A stretch of DNA of 40,561 bases, from the NCBI GenBank assembly GCA_022769785.1, contig JALEIY010000116.1, forward strand, positions 1-40,561, given 5' to 3'. The position numbers were made by a program, and so were the translations under genes. Source of the DNA: Eubacterium sp. Lineage in GTDB: Bacteria; Bacillota; Clostridia; Lachnospirales; Lachnospiraceae. Shown in pieces: positions 32,048-40,561 of the stretch (positions are counted from its first letter, which is position 1; every line of letters begins with the position of its first letter). Below the pieces are notes generated by a model, which was given only the letters and a program-made list of their open reading frames with translations, was not told the origin of the DNA and did no database searches.

Positions 32048-33034
32048 TTAGTCAAGGGGAGAAAAAGCCTTTTTGATGCGAATATCTTCCCCGTAAATAT
32101 GAAAAAGAGTATAGGCTTCAATGATTCTGGAAAAAACTCTCTCCGTGTAAGTGCGGCTGATTTGCTTTAATGAGAGATTGGTACTGATAATGGTAGATTT
32201 CTTGTGGAGCATCCGTTCATTAATGCACAAAAAAAGCTGTGAATTAATAAAAGCGTTGTTAAGCTCCGTACCAAGGTCATCAATAATCAGCAAATCGCAG
32301 TCAAGAAGAAAGGACAGAGTCTCTTTATTATCCTCTTCCCGTCGGAACGTATAGTTCGCGAGCTGGTCAAAAAACTGGTACGCAGTCTGATAGACCACAC
32401 TTTTTTCCTGCTTTAGCAGCGCATCCGCTATACAGTGAGTCAGAAACGTTTTTCCCACACCGGCACTGCCGTAAATCAGGAGATTTTGTCCCGGCTCACA
32501 GTCAAAATGGTCAATAAATGCATGGCTCAGAGCGAGGATATCAAGAATATTATCCCGAGGAGAAAGCGTTTCCCCCGCAGGTACTTCCGTAGAGTAATAA
32601 TCTGTACGGAAGGTGGAAAAATTCTCCCGTGCCGTAATATCAAGAAGATTCGACTGGGCATAAAGGACATCAAGAATCTGGCGGGTAAAGCAGGAACACT
32701 TCTGTGAGCCGATATACCCCGTATCCTTGCATTGACTGCAGGAATAAATAGGCTCCAGATAATCTGCCGGATAACCGTGGGAGGTCAGAAGCTGTATCTT
32801 TCTGGCGGAAAGTCCGGCAATTTTGTCTCCGAGATTCTCACCCGAATCCGGTTGGAAAAGCCGTTTCCGGGCCTCCTCCATGGAAATATGAGCAATCGTT
32901 TCATCGATATGCGCGATATCAGGAATGGCAGCGAACACTTCATCACGCCGCCGCTGCTGTTCCATATAGTGATCTCTGCGGAGCTGTCCGTAGCGATTCA
33001 TAATTTCTGTATATTGCTGCATGGAAAGGGACAT
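32048..33034 (-). CDS. DnaC/DnaI-like replicative helicase loader (AAA+)
   Basis: LLIYGSAGVGKTFLTHCIADALL, LLIIDDLGTE; zinc-binding CSQCKDTGYIGSQKCSC. Confidence 0.92.
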   Translation of the reverse strand: MSLSMQQYTEIMNRYGQLRRDHYMEQQRRRDEVFAAIPDIAHIDETIAHISMEEARKRLFQPDSGENLGDKIAGLSARKIQLLTSHGYPADYLEPIYSCSQCKDTGYIGSQKCSCFTRQILDVLYAQSNLLDITARENFSTFRTDYYSTEVPAGETLSPRDNILDILALSHAFIDHFDCEPGQNLLIYGSAGVGKTFLTHCIADALLKQEKSVVYQTAYQFFDQLANYTFRREEDNKETLSFLLDCDLLIIDDLGTELNNAFINSQLFLCINERMLHKKSTIISTNLSLKQISRTYTERVFSRIIEAYTLFHIYGEDIRIKKAFSPLD

Positions 33035-33036
33035 AA

Positions 33037-34068
33037 TTACCTCCTGTTTTTATCCAGCAGACGAGACTCCAGATTGTCGTAATCATAAGAGCGCTGGTCA
33101 AAATTGTGGAAAGCATTTGTACTTTTTGGCTGGGATGGAGCTGCACCGCCCTGGGACTTGGCCTGTCCCGCCGCGGAAGCCGCCTGGTGATGCTTCTGGT
33201 CCAAAGAGCGGATGTCTGCCACATTGCGAACCCCCAGCTTTTTCCATTCCTCCAGAATCCGATTGGCATAAGGAAAGCTGGCCTGATGTGTGGCCAGAAG
33301 GGTACGGTTGCAGGCCTCAATAATAATATCCGTATCAAAGCCTAAAGAATTCCATTTCATAATGTAGTCAATCTCGGAAGGACCGGGATTACGCCCGGCA
33401 ATGCCAAAGGCCTTCATGACCGGAAAAACATTTTTGGAATAAAGAGAAGCCGCATCCCTTGCCTTGGGTACGCTGTCGATACCCTGCTGAAACCAGTTGA
33501 TGGCAACGCTTTCCATATAGCGCACACTTTTTTTCCCTTTGGTGACACAATATTCAATAAGATATTCCAGCAAATCCGAAGAAAAATGAAGGCTGTCGCT
33601 GATATAAAACAGGCTGTTTAAATCCGAAACAGAAAGAGGACGGCCAATATAGGTTTCTGCCATAAAAACCGTCTGCTCCAAATCCGTGCCTTTGATGGAT
33701 TTTTCCATATCTGCTGCGCTGTGGGATGTTTTTTCCGGAATGGCAGGAGAAGTCATGCAGGTTGCCGCGGATTCCGCAGGAGCGTCGGCGGCAGCAAAAG
33801 AAGCCCCGGGGGTTTCTTCTTCGCCAAAATCCAGAAGCCCTTCCTTTTTCCAGTAATTCAGAGCCCGGAGGACATCTTTTCTGGTAAGCTCCAGGGTGTC
33901 TGCCAGCTCTTCGGCCTGAATCGGACGGTTTTCACCTGCCAGCCGCTGTATCAATAAATATATTTTAACGTATTCGCCGTCTGCCTTTATCATGTGATGG
34001 TCGATGAACTCATTGGGCAGTATGGTTATGTTATGTAAAAGATTGTGTTTTAATGTGATGTTATCCAT
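33037..34068 (-). CDS. DnaD-domain replication initiation protein
   Basis: Adjacent to dnaC-like gene; YIGRPLSVSDLNSLFYISDSLHFSSDLLEYLIEYC DnaD domain. Confidence 0.9.
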   Translation of the reverse strand: MDNITLKHNLLHNITILPNEFIDHHMIKADGEYVKIYLLIQRLAGENRPIQAEELADTLELTRKDVLRALNYWKKEGLLDFGEEETPGASFAAADAPAESAATCMTSPAIPEKTSHSAADMEKSIKGTDLEQTVFMAETYIGRPLSVSDLNSLFYISDSLHFSSDLLEYLIEYCVTKGKKSVRYMESVAINWFQQGIDSVPKARDAASLYSKNVFPVMKAFGIAGRNPGPSEIDYIMKWNSLGFDTDIIIEACNRTLLATHQASFPYANRILEEWKKLGVRNVADIRSLDQKHHQAASAAGQAKSQGGAAPSQPKSTNAFHNFDQRSYDYDNLESRLLDKNRR

Positions 34069-34174
34069 GGTATTCGCCCCTTTATTTTTTTCAATGCGTT
34101 CAGGTATGTCATGTAAAGATCTGTTTAATCATAACATAATAAAATAAAAGTGCCAACGAATATTTTCTTCCTTC

Positions 34175-34454
34175 TTATTCACAGAAACGGAAATTCTGTG
34201 GATAAAAATGTGGATAAGTATGGGATAGAGATGGGACAGGTCATGTGAATAAAAATGTGGATAATGTGGATAACTTTGTGGATAGATTTGACTTACTACT
34301 ACAAAAAGGGGATTTTTTTTAAAAAACCGGGTGTGTCCTGCAAGATATAGACCAGATTTGGTGGTGAAAAAAAGTGGACAACTTGTATATATCCATTGAA
34401 AAACCCAAAATGAGAGAAAATTATGGGGAAAAAATTTGTGGATAATGTGGATAA
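34175..34454. promoter_or_regulatory. DnaA-box cluster with DnaA-trio-like tract
   Basis: TTATTCACA 34175; TGTGGATAA at 34197, 34209, 34256, 34265, 34437, 34446; TGTGAATAA 34244; TGTGGATAG 34277; weaker AGTGGACAA 34373; TTACTACTAC 34293-34302. Confidence 0.85.
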
Positions 34455-34515
34455 CTAAAAAACAGCCGGTCAGAGTAGGATACCCTGTCCGGCAGTGGAT
34501 GATATATGGAAATGA

Positions 34516-35895
34516 TTAACGGGCCAGAAGCTCTTCTCCGATGGTAACCACATCTCCGGCTCCCATGGTGATTAGAAGGTCATGTCCCTTCAGACTGGAT
34601 GAGAGGAACTCTTCAATCTCGGCAAAGGAAGGAAAATAATGGACATCGGTACCGGCCTCCTTCAGAAGACGGTAAATATCCATGGAAGAAACCTCTCCCG
34701 TATCGGCCTCTCTTGCGGCATAGATATCCGCCAGAACCACGTGGTCAGCGAGAGTCAGCACCTCGGCAAACTGAGAGAGAAATGCCTTGGTTCTTGTGTA
34801 AGTATGCGGCTGGAAAACAACCCAGAGCTCATCGTGAGGATATTCCCTTGCCGCTGTGAGGGTAGCGCGGATTTCTGTCGGATGATGTGCATAGTCATCG
34901 ATAACCACAACATCGCCAAGATTGCCCTTATACTCAAAACGACGATGGGTTCCGGTAAAGGAAAGGAGTCCGGAAAGAATCTGCTCCATCGGAAGTCCCA
35001 GGCTCTGCGCACAGGCAATGGCTGCCAGAGAGTTCATGATGTTGTGGCGGCCCTTGACACTGAGCTTAACGCTTCCGGCGGATTCTCCGTGAATCAGGAG
35101 GGTATAAGAGCCGTTTCCCTGTTCGTCAAATGCCACGTCGGCAGCAGAATAATCATTATCCGCGCCGAAACCGAAAGTAACGGACTTCTGGACAAGACCG
35201 GATAAAATCTCATCCGTATGCGGCATATCCCCGTTAATAATAATAAGACCGTCTTTTGCAGTCTGGGAGGCAAAAACATGGAAGGAATGCTTGATATCCT
35301 CAAGATCCTTAAAGAAATCCATATGGTCTTCTTCAATATTTAATATGATAGAATACATCGGATAAAATTCCAGGAAGCTGTTGGTATATTCACAGGCTTC
35401 AGTCAGGAATACATCCGAACGGCCAACGCGGATATTTCCCTGAATACGGTCGAGGATACCACCGACGCTGACGGTAGGGTCCAGTTCGCCCTGAAGAAGA
35501 ATGTGCGTCAGCATGGAGGTAGTAGTCGTTTTTCCGTGGGTGCCTGCAACAGCAATAGAATGAAGATAGTTTGCCATAATCTGTCCGAGCAGCGCAGCTC
35601 TTGTCATCATCGGAATTCCTTTGTTTTTCGCAGCGGCAAATTCCTCGTTGTCCTCGTGGATGGCAGCGGTATAGACAACCACATCAATATCATCAGTAAT
35701 GTTTTCCGCTTTTTGTCCGATGGCAATCTTTGCACCGTCTGCGGCGAGATGTTCAGTGATGTCAGATTTTTTCATGTCAGAACCGGATACGGTAAAACTG
35801 CGGTCCAGTAAAATCTCTGCAAGTCCGCTCATGCTGATGCCGCCAATGCCGATAAAATGAATGTGCACCGGCTTTTGAAAATCAATAATGTACAT
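34516..35895 (-). CDS. murC: UDP-N-acetylmuramate--L-alanine ligase
   Basis: HFIGIGGISMSGLAEILL, VAGTHGKTTTTSM, DDYAHHPTEI. Confidence 0.97.
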   Translation of the reverse strand: MYIIDFQKPVHIHFIGIGGISMSGLAEILLDRSFTVSGSDMKKSDITEHLAADGAKIAIGQKAENITDDIDVVVYTAAIHEDNEEFAAAKNKGIPMMTRAALLGQIMANYLHSIAVAGTHGKTTTTSMLTHILLQGELDPTVSVGGILDRIQGNIRVGRSDVFLTEACEYTNSFLEFYPMYSIILNIEEDHMDFFKDLEDIKHSFHVFASQTAKDGLIIINGDMPHTDEILSGLVQKSVTFGFGADNDYSAADVAFDEQGNGSYTLLIHGESAGSVKLSVKGRHNIMNSLAAIACAQSLGLPMEQILSGLLSFTGTHRRFEYKGNLGDVVVIDDYAHHPTEIRATLTAAREYPHDELWVVFQPHTYTRTKAFLSQFAEVLTLADHVVLADIYAAREADTGEVSSMDIYRLLKEAGTDVHYFPSFAEIEEFLSSSLKGHDLLITMGAGDVVTIGEELLAR

Positions 35896-36152
35896 TTTGA
35901 TACCTCTTATTCTATAGAATTCATTTACAGAAAAAATGTTGTGACAGTTTCTTTTTCATCCATAGTATACCGCAGCCATCGGGGAGATTCAAGGCTGCTT
36001 TTTTCAGGAGATTTACATTGAAAAATGACGATTAGTGGTATAATTTCCATAAAAAAATTTCGATTCTCTTAAGTTTTTTGTGCTAAAATACTTTTATTTT
36101 ATATGCATTGATGGTATAATTCAGATATATGCGACAAAGGGGTGATTCTTTT

Positions 36153-37415
36153 ATGATAAAGAAAGAAATGATAGCCATGCTGCTTGCAGGCGGACAGGGC
36201 AGTAGACTGGGCGTACTTACATCAAAGCTGGCAAAACCGGCAGTAGCTTTCGGCGGAAAGTATAAAATTATTGATTTTCCACTTAGTAACTGTATTAATT
36301 CCGGAATCGACACAGTTGGTGTACTGACACAGTATCAGCCACTGCGTCTGAATCAGCATATCGGCATTGGTATTCCGTGGGACCTTGACCGTAATATCGG
36401 TGGAGTTACTGTACTTCCTCCATATGAAAAGAGTGAGAATACAGACTGGTATACCGGTACAGCCAATGCGATTTACCAGAACATGGAGTTTATGGAATAT
36501 TACAATCCGGAATACGTAATTATCCTTGGCGGTGACCATATTTACAAGATGGATTATGAGCTGATGCTCAACTTCCATAAGAAAAACAATGCAAAGATTA
36601 CACTTGCCACCTACGAAGTACCTTGGGAAGATGCCAGCCGTTTCGGTCTGGTAATTACCGATGAGAACAACCAGGTTATGGAGTTTGAGGAGAAGCCGGC
36701 TAATCCTAGAAGCAATAAAGCTTCCATGGGTATTTACATATTTAACTGGGATGTATTAAAAGAGTCTCTGGAGACACTGAAGGATCAGCCTGGCTGTGAC
36801 TTTGGTATGCATGTCATTCCGTATTGTCATGAACGCGGAGACAAGATCATGGCTTACAACTATCAGGGATACTGGAAAGATGTCGGAACCTTATCCGCAT
36901 ACTGGGAAGCCAACATGGAGCTTATTGATATTATTCCTGAATTTAACCTTTACGAAGAGTTCTGGAGAATTTATACAAAGAGCAGCGTTCTTCCGCCACA
37001 GTACTTCTCCTCAGAAGCGAAGGTGTCCGGATGTATCGTCGGAGAGGGAACAGAGATTTTCGGAGAAGTATACAGCTCCGTTATCGGTTCCGATGTCACC
37101 ATTGAAGAAGGCGCAGTTGTCAGAAATTCCATCATTATGAACGGAACAGTCGTTAAGTCCGGTGCGTTTGTGGACAAGGCAATCATCGCAGAGAATACCG
37201 TAATCGGAGAGCGTGCACAGCTCGGTGTATTCGAAGAAGCGGAAAACAAGTTCAAACCGAACGTTTACAGCGGCGGACTGGTTACCATCGGAGAAGATTC
37301 CGTGATTCCGGCAGACGTAAAGATTGGAAAGAACGTTGCCATTGTAGGTACGACAACAGCCGAGGATTATCCGGATGGAATTCTTGCCAGCGGTGAATCC
37401 ATTATCAGACAATAG
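36153..37415 (+). CDS. glgC: Glucose-1-phosphate adenylyltransferase
   Basis: [41 protein letters not shown]. Confidence 0.96.
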   Translation: MIKKEMIAMLLAGGQGSRLGVLTSKLAKPAVAFGGKYKIIDFPLSNCINSGIDTVGVLTQYQPLRLNQHIGIGIPWDLDRNIGGVTVLPPYEKSENTDWYTGTANAIYQNMEFMEYYNPEYVIILGGDHIYKMDYELMLNFHKKNNAKITLATYEVPWEDASRFGLVITDENNQVMEFEEKPANPRSNKASMGIYIFNWDVLKESLETLKDQPGCDFGMHVIPYCHERGDKIMAYNYQGYWKDVGTLSAYWEANMELIDIIPEFNLYEEFWRIYTKSSVLPPQYFSSEAKVSGCIVGEGTEIFGEVYSSVIGSDVTIEEGAVVRNSIIMNGTVVKSGAFVDKAIIAENTVIGERAQLGVFEEAENKFKPNVYSGGLVTIGEDSVIPADVKIGKNVAIVGTTTAEDYPDGILASGESIIRQ

Positions 37416-37431
37416 GGAGCAGGTGACATAG

Positions 37432-38556
37432 ATGAAGGCAATAGGTATTATTTTAGCAGGCGGTAATAACAAAAGAATTGGCAAATTATCCGACAAACGT
37501 GCAGTGTCCGCTCTGCCAATCGCGGGAAGCTACCGCGCAATAGATTTTACATTAAGTAATATGACAAATTCCAGAATTTCCAAGGTGGCAGTATTTCCAC
37601 AGTTTAATGCCCGTTCATTAAATGAGCATTTAAGCTCCAGCAAGTGGTGGGATTTCGGCCGTAAACAGGGAGGACTGTATGTATTTACTCCTACCATCAC
37701 CAAGGAAAATAATTTCTGGTATCAGGGTACTGCAGATGCGCTGTATCAGAACATCGATTTCCTGAAAAAGAGCCATGAGCCATACGTGGTTATCGCAGCA
37801 GGCGATGGCGTTTACAAGCTGGATTATGGTAAGGTTCTGGAGAAGCATATCGAGAAAAATGCGGATATCACGGTAGTATATACTACCCTTTCCGACCAGG
37901 ATGATGACCTGACAAGATTCGGTATCCTGAAGCTTGACGATGATGAAAGAATCATTGATTTCGAGGAAAAACCGCTGGTTGCACAGTCCAATAATGTATC
38001 CATCGGCGTATATGTTATCCGTAGAAGACATCTCATTGAGATTCTGGAACGCTGCGCAAAAGAAGACCGTCATGACTTTGTAAAAGACGTTCTCATCCGC
38101 TATAAAAACGTACGTAAGATTTACGGCTACAAGCTGGATACCTACTGGAGAAACATTGCAACCGTAGATTCCTATTATAAGACCAATATGGATTTCCTGA
38201 AAAAGGATGTCAGAGATTACTTCTTTAAACAGTATCCGGATGTATACTCCAAGGTAGATGACCTTCCGCCGGCAAAATACAATGCAGGTTCTGAAATTCA
38301 CAACAGTATCATCTCCTCCGGCTGTATTATCAACGGAAAAGTGGAGAACTCCATCCTGTTTAAAGACGTATACATTGGAAACAACTGTACCATTAAGAAT
38401 TCCATCATCCTCAATGATGTATATATCGGAGACGATTCCTACATTGAGAACTGTATTGTAGAAAGCAGAGATACGCTTCGTCCGGGTACAAACTATGTGG
38501 GAACCGATGGTGAAGTTAAGATTGTCGTGGAGAAAAATGTAAGATATATTCTGTAA
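37432..38556 (+). CDS. glgD: GlgD-type regulatory subunit of glucose-1-phosphate adenylyltransferase
   Basis: [40 protein letters not shown]; follows glgC. Confidence 0.95.
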   Translation: MKAIGIILAGGNNKRIGKLSDKRAVSALPIAGSYRAIDFTLSNMTNSRISKVAVFPQFNARSLNEHLSSSKWWDFGRKQGGLYVFTPTITKENNFWYQGTADALYQNIDFLKKSHEPYVVIAAGDGVYKLDYGKVLEKHIEKNADITVVYTTLSDQDDDLTRFGILKLDDDERIIDFEEKPLVAQSNNVSIGVYVIRRRHLIEILERCAKEDRHDFVKDVLIRYKNVRKIYGYKLDTYWRNIATVDSYYKTNMDFLKKDVRDYFFKQYPDVYSKVDDLPPAKYNAGSEIHNSIISSGCIINGKVENSILFKDVYIGNNCTIKNSIILNDVYIGDDSYIENCIVESRDTLRPGTNYVGTDGEVKIVVEKNVRYIL

Positions 38557-38576
38557 GATACATGGGAGGGGTTATG

Positions 38577-38852
38577 ATGCAGATCACAGACATACGTATC
38601 CGCAGGATAACAAAAGAAGGAAAAATGAAAGCGGTTGTATCAATTACATTTGATAACGCATTTGTCGTACACGACATAAAGATAATTGAGGGAGAAAAGG
38701 GATTGTTTATTGCAATGCCGAGCCGAAAGGCTGCAGATGGCGAATATCGTGACATCGCACATCCGATTAATTCAGAAACCCGTGATATCATACAGAACAT
38801 GACATTACAGAAATACGAAGAAGTGCTCAATGCACCGGAAGAAGAGCTGTAA
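38577..38852 (+). CDS. spoVG: Septation/sporulation regulator SpoVG
   Basis: [47 protein letters not shown]. Confidence 0.96.
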   Translation: MQITDIRIRRITKEGKMKAVVSITFDNAFVVHDIKIIEGEKGLFIAMPSRKAADGEYRDIAHPINSETRDIIQNMTLQKYEEVLNAPEEEL

Positions 38853-38883
38853 TATCCGGGAAGAAAATTAAACGATTTTAAAG

Positions 38884-38947
38884 AACTGCCGTAAAAGGTG
38901 CATCAGGTCCGGGAGGACAAAAATGCATCGTATGCGGCAGTTTTTTT
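38884..38947 (+). terminator. Complex nested terminator after spoVG
   Basis: AACTGCCG...TGCAT...GTCC-GGGA-GGAC...ATGCA...CGGCAGTTTTTTT. Confidence 0.8.
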
Positions 38948-39078
38948 GTGAAAACCGAATAATGTACAACAGGCGGAAAACATTGCTTTTTTCAATGATT
39001 TTTTGTACAATGATTTCTGGTAACAAAATATTGGAAATATTATAAAAAAATCATGAAAAAGAAAAAGAGATAAAGAAT

Positions 39079-40212
39079 ATGAATACCAACAGGATATTTG
39101 CACAGTGTTTTAATTTCTTTCGCCGTTTTAAGGTGAAGGAGAACCGAATAACATTAATAGAGAAGCTGGACACGGGAGGAACGGGAAGCCTTTTTTCCAT
39201 AAAAAAGGAATGTGAAAAAAGAGGGCTGCCCCTGGAATTTAATATTATCCGCCATTCCGATTACCGGGTGAGTCCGGGAAACATCGGGGGATTGATTCGT
39301 CTGTTTACGGTAAAGGCATGGCGGATGGCCACATCATCAAGAATATTTCTAAATGATAATTTTATGCCGATGGCATACATGGATATCGCGCCGGAAACCA
39401 TATGCATACAGCTCTGGCACGGCATGGGCTCCTTTAAAAAATTTGGCGGTTCCACAGAGCTGGCGCCGGAGATAAGAGAAGAACTTAAAAAAGTTAATGA
39501 AAAAGTGGACTGGATTCTCGCCGGTTCCGATAATATCCGGGGCAATTATGCCGAAGCCTTCTGTGTGCCGGAGGAAAAAATCATCAATATCGGATGTCCG
39601 CAGGCGGATTATTATTTTGAGACCCATGATGTGACCCGGAAACGGCGGGAGCTGGAAGAAAAGTATCCGAAGCTTTCCGGCCGGAAACTGGTGCTTTACG
39701 CGCCGACCTTCCGGGACGACCCGGAAAGAGATAAAGAACTGCTGACACATTTTGACTTTGCGCGTTTCGAAAAAGAATGCGGAGAAGAATACTGCCTTGC
39801 GGTGCGCCTGCATCCACAAATTCGGGGAGGAAAGGTTCCGGATTATGTGATAGACCTTACCACCTATCCAAATGTGCGGGAGCTGCTTCGAATGACCGAT
39901 GTACTCATCGCAGATTATTCTTCAATAGCCGTGGAATATGCTCTTTTGGGGCGGCCGATTCTTCTTTATGCCTTTGATAAGGAGTGGTATCTTGGCAAAG
40001 ACCGGGGCTTTTATTTTGACTATGAGAAAACGGCACCGGGGCCAATCTGTGAGACAATGGAGGCTCTTATCCGGCATCTTAAAGAGGAAGACTGGGATTT
40101 AAGTAAGGTCAGGGAATTTGCGGCCCTGCACAATGACCATTTTGATGCCGAATCCACAAAAAGAGTGGTTGACCGGTTTATTGACATGAAAAAACTTTCA
40201 GGAGGAAATAAA
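39079..40212 (+). CDS. CDP-glycerol glycerophosphotransferase family (TagF-like); no stop codon before pth, reads in frame into it
   Basis: QLWHGMGSFKKFG, LYAPTFRDD, VRLHPQ, LIADYSSIAVEYALLGRPI. Confidence 0.85.
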
Positions 40213-40561
40213 ATGAAAATTATCGCAGGTCTGGGCAACCCGACCGATCAGTATAAAGGAACAAGACACAATATCGGATTTATGGCCATTGATAAGCTGA
40301 GCGAGGCGTACGGTATTCCGGTGAATCAGCACAAATTTAAAGCCATGGTAGGAAGTGGTTTTGTGGAGGGACAGAGAGTTCTTTTGATGAAGCCGCTGAC
40401 ATATATGAACTTAAGCTGAGAAAGTCTGCGGGCAGCGGCAGAATTTTATAAAACAGAGATTGAAGATGTGATGGTCATTTACGACGATATCAGTTTAGAC
40501 CCGGGAATGCTGCGCATCCGGAAAAAAGGCAGTGCCGGCGGACATAACGGGATGAAAAGCA
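40213..40561 (+). pseudogene. pth: Peptidyl-tRNA hydrolase, interrupted by in-frame UGA at 40417-40419 and truncated by window end
   Basis: MKIIAGLGNPTDQYKGTRHNIGFMAID...[22 protein letters not shown]...[29 protein letters not shown]; own RBS AGGAGG at 40200-40205. Confidence 0.85.

Noticed and set aside
37432-38556. GlgD differs from GlgC at catalytic positions
   Set aside because: GlgD is a known regulatory, poorly catalytic paralogue in Firmicutes; not unusual.
40417-40419. Alternative genetic code (UGA = Gly) or selenocysteine
   Set aside because: Other genes in the window end at UGA with normal lengths; the position is Gly in Pth and no SECIS-like context was seen.

Overview
The window looks like a chromosomal segment of a Clostridia/Lachnospiraceae-type Firmicute. 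Most of it is housekeeping sequence. Reading left to right: a YARHG-domain protein; an FMN riboswitch followed by ribD-ribE-ribBA-ribH and a DUF1858 gene; mecA and a cell-wall amidase on the minus strand; a Sua5-type gene, an LMW-PTP-like gene, and a complete F1Fo ATP synthase operon; an RpiR regulator with a PTS IIABC / RpiA-like / Gfo-Idh / HAD operon; a DivIVA-like coiled-coil protein; a HAD hydrolase; a methyltransferase; a large secreted protein; PBP1A; prs, dnaC-like, dnaD-like and murC on the minus strand; and glgC-glgD-spoVG-tagF-like-pth. I saw no CRISPR array, transposon, prophage, tRNA or rRNA. The observations most worth following up are: (1) a RibBA whose RibB (DHBP synthase) half appears to have lost its active site inside a riboflavin operon; (2) a dense DnaA-box cluster with a DnaA-trio-like tract beside dnaD-dnaC and away from any visible dnaA; (3) pth in frame with the upstream tagF-like gene and interrupted by a UGA at a conserved Gly codon; (4) an LMW-PTP homologue without its catalytic Cys between sua5 and the atp operon; (5) a C39-like domain without its Cys/His next to PBP1A; (6) a Na+-type c-subunit signature; (7) a multi-operator control region for an uncharacterised sugar operon; (8) a direct repeat flanking the FMN riboswitch. 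Family alignments were made from memory and no database search was run.
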